9,937 nt of DNA, taken from assembly GCA_964387935.1 (NCBI GenBank), contig CAYLZN010000221.1, positions 1-9,937 of the forward strand, in the 5' to 3' direction. The number at the start of each line of letters is the position of its first letter. Positions within the stretch are counted from its first letter, which is position 1. The notes beneath the pieces are model-generated. The model searched no databases. It was given only the letters and a program-made list of their open reading frames with translations, and had not been told where the DNA came from. This DNA comes from CAYLZN01 sp964387935 (lineage in GTDB: Bacteria; Acidobacteriota; Vicinamibacteria; Vicinamibacterales; JAFNAJ01). Of the stretch, positions 6,234 to 9,937 are shown piece by piece. Position numbers and translations under genes: made by a program.

Positions 6234-7151
6234 ATGGCCCGCTTCCAGGCCCGCACGGTCGGCGGCACGAAGCTCTGCCTGGTCTTGTGGTCTGCCGCGG
6301 CGGCCGGGGCGGCCGCGCAGGCGCCTCCGACCGTGCCGCCACCGGTGGCACAGCGAACCGCCGACTGCGCCGCCAGCACGTACGCGAGCGACGTGCTGGT
6401 CTGCGGTGACGCCGAACTGCGGGAGGCCGACCGGCGGCTCACCGATCTCTTGTTGACGGCCGCGCAGGCCGGCGTGGAGGACGTCGGCGCGCTGCTGGAA
6501 CCGGCCACGGACTGGTTCCGCCGCCGGAGCCTGTGCGCGTTCTCAGCCGAGCACCACAGGTGCCTCGCGGCAGCGTACCGAGAGCGGACGGCCGTCGTCG
6601 AGTTGCTCGTGGCCGCGCAGGGATGGGCCAGTCCGATCGACCTGGCGTGCGAGCAGGACTCGTGGCACGGCCAGCGGCGCCGGGCCCGGGATGGGCTCGA
6701 GGGGATGGTGATCGTGGACGACGCCGGCCGCACGGTCGGCGTGGCGGTTTCAGGGGGCGATGGGCCCGACTGGCGTCCCTTCCTCCGGTTCGAGGCCGAA
6801 GGCCGCGAGCTGAGAATCTCGGGGGCCGGCGGGGCGCGACGGTGCCGGCAGACCACGGCGCTCGACGCCGCGTCAGACGAGGCGCTGCGCGGTCACGTCG
6901 AGGCCGTCGATGCGCTGGCGGCCGCGGCGAAGGCCGACCGAGCGAGCCGCCGCCTCGACGCGCGGGCCTACGGCGTGGTGCTCCGTCGGTTGCGCGAGCA
7001 CGAGCTGGCGGTGTACGCCGAGGCACGGCTGCGTACCTTCGCGCAGGCGATCGACCAGCACTACTGGTACCGCTCGAGGCTCAAGTTCCCGTCGGTCACC
7101 CAGCAGGAACTCGATCGGATGGCCGACCCCGCCGCGATCACCGGGCGGTGA
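6234..7151 (+). CDS. Secreted LprI-like protein with extra C-terminal region
   Basis: A 305-aa exported protein. Residues 1-30 form a signal peptide (MARFQARTVGGTK, then hydrophobic LCLVLWSAAAAGAAAQA). Residues ~44-125 follow the LprI pattern: DCAASTYASDVLVCGDAELREADRRL, then WFRRRSLC, RCLAAAYRERTAVVEL, with paired cysteines. The rest (about 135-305) has a beta-like segment between two cysteines (LACEQ ... GARRCRQ) and a charged helical tail, and I do not recognise it. A start at ATG 6234 is inferred from the signal peptide; the frame continues upstream without plausible protein sequence, and there is no clear ribosome-binding site. LprI proteins are associated with lysozyme inhibition. The gene sits divergent from an operon whose last gene also carries an LprI domain, so the two may act on the same periplasmic target. 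Confidence 0.72.
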   Translation: MARFQARTVGGTKLCLVLWSAAAAGAAAQAPPTVPPPVAQRTADCAASTYASDVLVCGDAELREADRRLTDLLLTAAQAGVEDVGALLEPATDWFRRRSLCAFSAEHHRCLAAAYRERTAVVELLVAAQGWASPIDLACEQDSWHGQRRRARDGLEGMVIVDDAGRTVGVAVSGGDGPDWRPFLRFEAEGRELRISGAGGARRCRQTTALDAASDEALRGHVEAVDALAAAAKADRASRRLDARAYGVVLRRLREHELAVYAEARLRTFAQAIDQHYWYRSRLKFPSVTQQELDRMADPAAITGR

Positions 7152-7202
7152 GATCGGGTTCCTCGTGGCGACCCGCTCCTGACGCGGGCGCGATTCGTGA
7201 TA

Positions 7203-7217
7203 CTGTATTGAATACAG
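7203..7217. promoter_or_regulatory. Perfect palindrome upstream of the antitoxin, probable TA operator
   Basis: CTGTATT-G-AATACAG is a perfect 7-1-7 inverted repeat ending nine bases before the antitoxin ATG. It is strikingly AT-rich for this DNA. It overlaps the likely promoter -10 (TACTGT or TATTGA) and abuts the AGGA ribosome-binding site at 7216-7219. Ribbon-helix-helix antitoxins typically repress their own operon through such a site. Confidence 0.65.
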
Positions 7218-7226
7218 GATCTGGCC

Positions 7227-7454
7227 ATGCCCCACCGCCTCAACATCACGATTGACGAGGACCTCTACGAGCGCCTCAAGAGCGAGCTGCCTCCGAAGGG
7301 CATCAGCCGATTCATCAATGAGGCCGTGCGCGCCCGACTGCGGCCGGGCCGACACGAGCTGGACCGGGCCTACCAGGCGGCAGCCAAGGAGCGCTGGCGC
7401 CAGGCTGAGTCCGACGACTGGAGCGCCGTCGATACCGAGGACTGGCCGGCGTGA
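7227..7454 (+). CDS. Ribbon-helix-helix antitoxin (MazE/CopG-like)
   Basis: A 75-aa protein. The N-terminal half is a ribbon-helix-helix DNA-binding fold: strand RLNITIDEDLYERLK, turn SELPPKGIS, helix RFINEAVRARLRP. The C-terminal half is charged and acidic (ERWRQAESDDWSAVDTEDW), as expected for the flexible tail that binds and masks a MazF toxin. It overlaps the toxin gene by four bases (GTGA), the usual coupling in TA pairs. AGGA lies about seven bases upstream of the ATG, and the palindrome at 7203-7217 is the likely autoregulatory operator. Confidence 0.88.
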   Translation: MPHRLNITIDEDLYERLKSELPPKGISRFINEAVRARLRPGRHELDRAYQAAAKERWRQAESDDWSAVDTEDWPA

Positions 7455-7789
7455 GCCGTCCGCCACGGCGAGGGGACGTGTACTGGGTCAGTCTCGACCC
7501 GGTCGTCGGCACTGAGATTCGGAAGACGCGTCCCGCAGTGATCGTATCGAACGACTCCTGCAACCGCTTCGGCACTCGAGTGGTCGTGCTCCCGGTCACG
7601 AGCACCGTCGACTCGCTGTTTCCGGGCGAAGCCCTGATCAGGATCAAGGGCAAGCCGGGGCGCGCGCTCGGGGACCAGATTCGGTCGATCGACAAGAGTC
7701 GCCTGAAGGCCCGCGTGAGCACGCTGACAGCCGCGGAGATGGCTCTCATCGACGAGGCGCTCACCATCACGCTGGGCCTGCCAGGGTAA
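7451..7789 (+). CDS. MazF/PemK-family mRNA interferase toxin
   Basis: A 112-aa endoribonuclease toxin predicted to cleave mRNA at short sequence motifs when free of its antitoxin. The PemK/MazF landmarks are RRGDVYWVSLDPVVGTEIRKTRPAVIVSND, with the conserved catalytic-region arginine in KTRP; VVVLPVTS, with its conserved Thr/Ser; the RALGDQIRSIDKSRL segment; and the VSTLTAAEMALIDEAL tail. It starts with GTG at 7451, overlapping the antitoxin stop, so it is translationally coupled. It appears full length and intact. The next antitoxin begins only 16 bases after its stop, so the two TA pairs may form one transcript. Confidence 0.92.
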   Translation: MSRPPRRGDVYWVSLDPVVGTEIRKTRPAVIVSNDSCNRFGTRVVVLPVTSTVDSLFPGEALIRIKGKPGRALGDQIRSIDKSRLKARVSTLTAAEMALIDEALTITLGLPG

Positions 7790-7805
7790 GCGGCCAGGGT
7801 GGCAC

Positions 7806-8087
7806 ATGGACACAATTGGCATTCGCGATCTCAAGACGCATCTGAGCCGGCATCTCCGGCGGGTTCGTGCCGGGGCTCGTCTCCTGATCACGGAGCGTGG
7901 CCGCACCATCGCCACGATTACTCCCGTAAACGCGCCGGAAACGCCGACCGAGGTCGAGTGGGCGCGACGAGCGGTGGCGGAAGGACGCGCGCGGCGGTCG
8001 GGCGGCAGGCCCAAGGGAGCGTCGCGGGACTTCACCCTGACGGGCGGCCCGACCATGTCGGACACCGTGATCGAAGACCGCCGGTGA
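7806..8087 (+). CDS. Phd/YefM-type antitoxin (VapB role)
   Basis: A 93-aa protein with the Phd/YefM DNA-binding N-terminus: GIRDLKTHLSRHLRRVRAGAR, then LLITERGRTIATITPV. The C-terminal part is a variable arginine-rich tail that would wrap the PIN toxin. It overlaps the following VapC start by four bases (GTGA at 8084-8087). AGGGTGG just upstream of the ATG is the likely ribosome-binding site. The antitoxin itself looks intact although its cognate toxin is truncated, so it may now be an orphan antitoxin. Confidence 0.88.
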   Translation: MDTIGIRDLKTHLSRHLRRVRAGARLLITERGRTIATITPVNAPETPTEVEWARRAVAEGRARRSGGRPKGASRDFTLTGGPTMSDTVIEDRR

Positions 8088-8269
8088 TTCTCTACCTCGA
8101 TACGAGCAGCCTCGTGAAGGTCTACGTCACCGAATCGGGCAGCGAGGACGTGCGGGCGCTCGTGAAGCGCGCGGCGGTCGTGACCACGTCGGTCGTCGCT
8201 TGTCCGGAAGCGCGGATGGCTCGCATGCGCAGGTTGCCTCCGCCAACCCCGCCGCTGCGCAGATCGTGA
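8084..8269 (+). pseudogene. Truncated VapC (PIN-domain) toxin
   Basis: From GTG 8084 the frame reads MILYLDTSSLVKVYVTESGS, then VVTTSVVACPEARMARM, a typical VapC N-terminal half with the first two catalytic acids (D6, E42). After about residue 50 it turns into low-complexity RRLPPPTPPLRRS and stops at 61 aa. Family members have about 130-145 residues. None of the three forward frames between 8200 and 8394 contains the second half (the D-x-x-H/LA-x-A and final aspartate motifs), so this is a deletion, not a simple frameshift. Loss of the last two metal-binding acids should make it inactive. Confidence 0.82.
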
Positions 8270-8271
8270 CC

Positions 8272-8311
8272 CGAGGCCGAGGGGCGCGAGCTGACGATCT
8301 GGGGGGCCGGC
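8272..8311 (+). repeat. 40-nt segment similar to part of the LprI-like gene
   Basis: These bases match 6791-6830 at 35 of 40 positions without gaps. In the frame of the broken VapC they encode EAEGRELTIWGAG, against EAEGRELRISGAG at residues 187-199 of the LprI-like protein. Similarity stops abruptly on both sides. It lies just after the VapC stop, so it may mark the point where the toxin gene was broken. Confidence 0.5.
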
Positions 8312-8346
8312 CCAGCAGCGCCAGAGGGGATCTGTGGTGTGTCTCC

Positions 8347-8381
8347 ACGACGAAGCCCGCCACGCAGGCGGGCTTCGTCGT
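8347..8381. terminator. Bidirectional stem-loop between convergent genes
   Basis: A perfect 15-bp stem, ACGACGAAGCCCGCC (8347-8361) paired with 8367-8381, with a 5-base ACGCA loop. It lies between the plus-strand TA array and the 3' end of the minus-strand PEP-CTERM gene, so it can serve both. There is no long U tract on either side, so termination may depend on the very stable GC stem or on Rho. Confidence 0.75.
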
Positions 8382-8393
8382 CAGGCGTCGATG

Positions 8394-9068
8394 CTATTGC
8401 CTGCGCCGCCGGGCCGCTCGGAGGCCGGCAAGGCCCAAGCCGAGCAGGGCGAGGGTGCCGGGCTCGGGTACCGGGGTTGTATCGACCGTGCGCACATTGA
8501 GCTCGCTGAGAGTCGCGAGATCAGCTGCGGATCCTGTCACTGTGTAGACGGTATTCGCCTGGAAGAGGAAACTCGGGTCAGTGAAGTTCTTCACCCCGCT
8601 GCCCACCATGCTATTCAAGCTGCCCACGCCAGTGATTTGAAAGCCGCCGCTCGTGTTGGTGGCCGTGGTGCTGAATGGAACCCGATACGTGTCGATGTAC
8701 ACGGCCTGGGAGAAACTGATGCCGAAGCTTCCGGCGGTGGGCAGCAAGGAGGTGTCGGTGGCGTCGGAGTCGAACCAGATCCCGTCCGCGTCGACCACGA
8801 TGTAGCTGGCGTTGAGGCTGCTTTGGTGCGGTGTGACGCTCGAGAACGTCAGCGTCAGTCCGCCAGCGGAAACCGTGTCGCCGTTCTCCAGGCACCCCTG
8901 TCCTGACCCGAGGCTCGCACAGTTGTTCGCAAGGGCGGAGTTGGCCGTGGTCAAGCCAAGGGTGATTGGACTGGCTTCAGCATTCGCGGCGAGCAGGAGC
9001 GCGGCAACCGCAACCGCGGCCACAGGCGGGGCCGTCTCCAGTAGGCGTGTTCGACTGAGAGTTCTCAT
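8394..9068 (-). CDS. PEP-CTERM sorting-domain protein
   Basis: A 224-aa exported protein. It has an N-terminal signal peptide (MRTLSRTRLLET, then hydrophobic APPVAAVAVAALLLAANAEA) and a C-terminal sorting signal in its last 25 residues: VPEPGTLALLGLGLAGL followed by the basic tail RAARRRRQ. PEP-CTERM proteins are cut and processed by an exosortase (EpsH/XrtA type) and are typically linked to extracellular polysaccharide or biofilm matrix. The body is a Ser/Thr/Gly-rich beta-type sequence with two cysteines (50 and 59) and no catalytic motif. ATG 9068 is preferred over a GTG at 9104 because GGAGG sits eight bases upstream and the signal peptide follows at once. No exosortase gene is in the window. 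Confidence 0.88.
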   Translation of the reverse strand: MRTLSRTRLLETAPPVAAVAVAALLLAANAEASPITLGLTTANSALANNCASLGSGQGCLENGDTVSAGGLTLTFSSVTPHQSSLNASYIVVDADGIWFDSDATDTSLLPTAGSFGISFSQAVYIDTYRVPFSTTATNTSGGFQITGVGSLNSMVGSGVKNFTDPSFLFQANTVYTVTGSAADLATLSELNVRTVDTTPVPEPGTLALLGLGLAGLRAARRRRQ

Positions 9069-9127
9069 CTGTGGATCCTCCAGTGACTGCAAGGCCGTTC
9101 CCACCGAGTGTGTGACAGCAACGCCTC

Positions 9128-9145
9128 GCGTCTATAGGCAGACGC
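9128..9145. promoter_or_regulatory. Inverted repeat over a possible -10 box upstream of the PEP-CTERM gene
   Basis: GCGTCT-ATAGGC-AGACGC is a perfect 6-bp inverted repeat. Read on the minus strand its centre contains TATAGA, a reasonable -10 hexamer about 60 bases upstream of ATG 9068. It could be a promoter overlapped by a repressor site. No convincing -35 is seen. Confidence 0.35.
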
Positions 9146-9574
9146 CGGCGGCATGAGTGTCGTCGGCCCGCACGGCGTCGTGCATCGCAAACCGCATTCC
9201 ACGAAAGGGCACGCCCTCGCAGCGGATCGACGCGTATTTCCTGCGTCTCTGGGGGTGTGCTGGGCGTCGCAGCGCGGGAATCGACGGGTCGTTTTCTCGG
9301 GATTCTCGATAGCCGGCCAGAGCACGCCTCAAGGTGAGTCGTTGTGTGCCGCCGGCGCGCAAATGCGCCTCTGAGGAAGAGAACAGTCTTGGTTCGCGCG
9401 GACTCGCGTCCGCCACCCCAGGACCGCTATCGCGTCTCGATTGAGCCGGGTCGGACCGGCGAGGCCGCGTAGGCCGGGGCGCAGGCTCCGCTGGCGTCGG
9501 AACGGCGTGAAGCGCCACGGTCGGGGCTGCGCCCGCCGCAGGGCCGAGCGCGACGGTTCACCCGGCCGGCGACG
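9146..9574. other. Stretch without a recognisable gene
   Basis: About 430 bases between the PEP-CTERM promoter region and the end of the PIN toxin gene. The open frames here are short and arginine- or proline-rich, as expected for noise in GC-rich DNA, and none resembles a known family. The only structure I see is a small perfect stem-loop, GCGGAC-TCGC-GTCCGC, at 9398-9413, which could help end minus-strand transcription from the PIN gene. Confidence 0.45.
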
Positions 9575-9937
9575 TCACCACACGACCTGCGCCCCGTACT
9601 TCCTGAAGACGCGGTCCCGGGTGACGATCGGCAGTCCTTCGACGAGCGCCTGGGCCACGAGCAGACGATCGAACGGATCGCGGTGGTGGAACGGCAACCG
9701 CTCGGCCGCCGCCGCGTGCAGCCAGTCGACCGGCAGCAGGTCGAACCCCTCTGCCCCTTTCTCCGCAAGGTAGTCGCGGAGCGGGCTGGGCAGGGAGAGG
9801 CGGCCAAGGCTGCTCTTGATCGCCATCTCCCACACGCTGGCCGCGCTGACACAGAGGCGGGCGCCCTCGCGCTCGAGCGCCGCGCGCGCGGCGCGGCTCA
9901 AGAGCGCGTCCCCGGTGACGAACCAGAGGAACGCGTG
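9575..9937 (-). CDS. VapC-family PIN-domain toxin (5' partial)
   Basis: The frame runs off the right edge. The first visible residues are HAFLWFVTGDALLSRAAR, the usual continuation of a VapC start of the LLLDTHAFLWW type, so only about six to eight residues with the first catalytic aspartate are missing. Other PIN landmarks are present: SAASVWEMAIKSSLGRL with the catalytic glutamate, LPFHHRDPFDRLLVAQALVEGLPIVTRD with two aspartates, and the typical FRKYGAQVVW end. It is therefore probably a functional ribonuclease toxin, unlike the broken VapC at 8084. Its antitoxin would be expected upstream, outside the window. Confidence 0.9.
   Translation of the reverse strand, partial: HAFLWFVTGDALLSRAARAALEREGARLCVSAASVWEMAIKSSLGRLSLPSPLRDYLAEKGAEGFDLLPVDWLHAAAAERLPFHHRDPFDRLLVAQALVEGLPIVTRDRVFRKYGAQVVW

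Noticed and set aside
8200..8547. Plus-strand frame as a missing second half of VapC
   Set aside because: It contains none of the PIN C-terminal aspartate motifs, crosses the terminator hairpin and runs into the PEP-CTERM gene.
9132..9518. Minus-strand 128-aa open frame as a gene
   Set aside because: Arginine- and proline-rich, no signal, no ribosome-binding site and no family resemblance.

Overview
This is a GC-rich bacterial draft-assembly window with one 10-N scaffold gap, in an accessory-rich region. A PEP-CTERM surface protein, a plant-type glucuronokinase homologue, a repeat-rich secreted protein and several toxin-antitoxin (TA) modules together suggest an Acidobacteriota-like organism, perhaps Vicinamibacteria. 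That assignment is inference only, because no rRNA or other marker gene is present.

Layout: (1) 1-1811 (+) is the C-terminal part of a large secreted or surface protein: the end of a propeller-like region, an Ig/PKD-like domain and four tandem ~105-115 aa 'W-x-LAEG' repeats. The N gap at 1017-1026 interrupts repeat 2. The two contig ends share 7 bases, and merging them restores the frame. (2) 1877-3773 (+) is an overlapping pair, a GalU-type nucleotidyltransferase and a glucuronokinase-like GHMP kinase. Together they could make UDP-glucuronate or a related UDP-sugar. (3) 3830-4423 (-) is a Uma2-family protein. (4) 5943-4618 (-) is a probable three-gene operon: a BON-like/LysM protein (Kbp/YgaU-like), a dodecin, and a secreted LprI+MliC lysozyme-inhibitor fusion. 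A second secreted LprI-like protein is divergent at 6234-7151 (+). This makes a small envelope or lysozyme-defence cluster. (5) 7203-8269 (+) is a TA array: a palindromic operator, a ribbon-helix-helix antitoxin, a MazF/PemK toxin, a Phd/YefM antitoxin and a truncated VapC. (6) 8347-8381 is a perfect 15-bp stem-loop between convergent genes, followed by a PEP-CTERM protein (9068-8394, -). (7) 9105-9574 has no recognisable gene. (8) 9937-9575 (-) is a PIN-domain VapC toxin that runs off the window.

No wholly new system stands out. The points most worth a second look are the uridylyltransferase/glucuronokinase pair, the lysozyme-inhibitor/dodecin/LysM cluster flanked by two LprI proteins, the broken VapC, and the 40-nt similarity that links the sequence just after that VapC to the upstream LprI-like gene.
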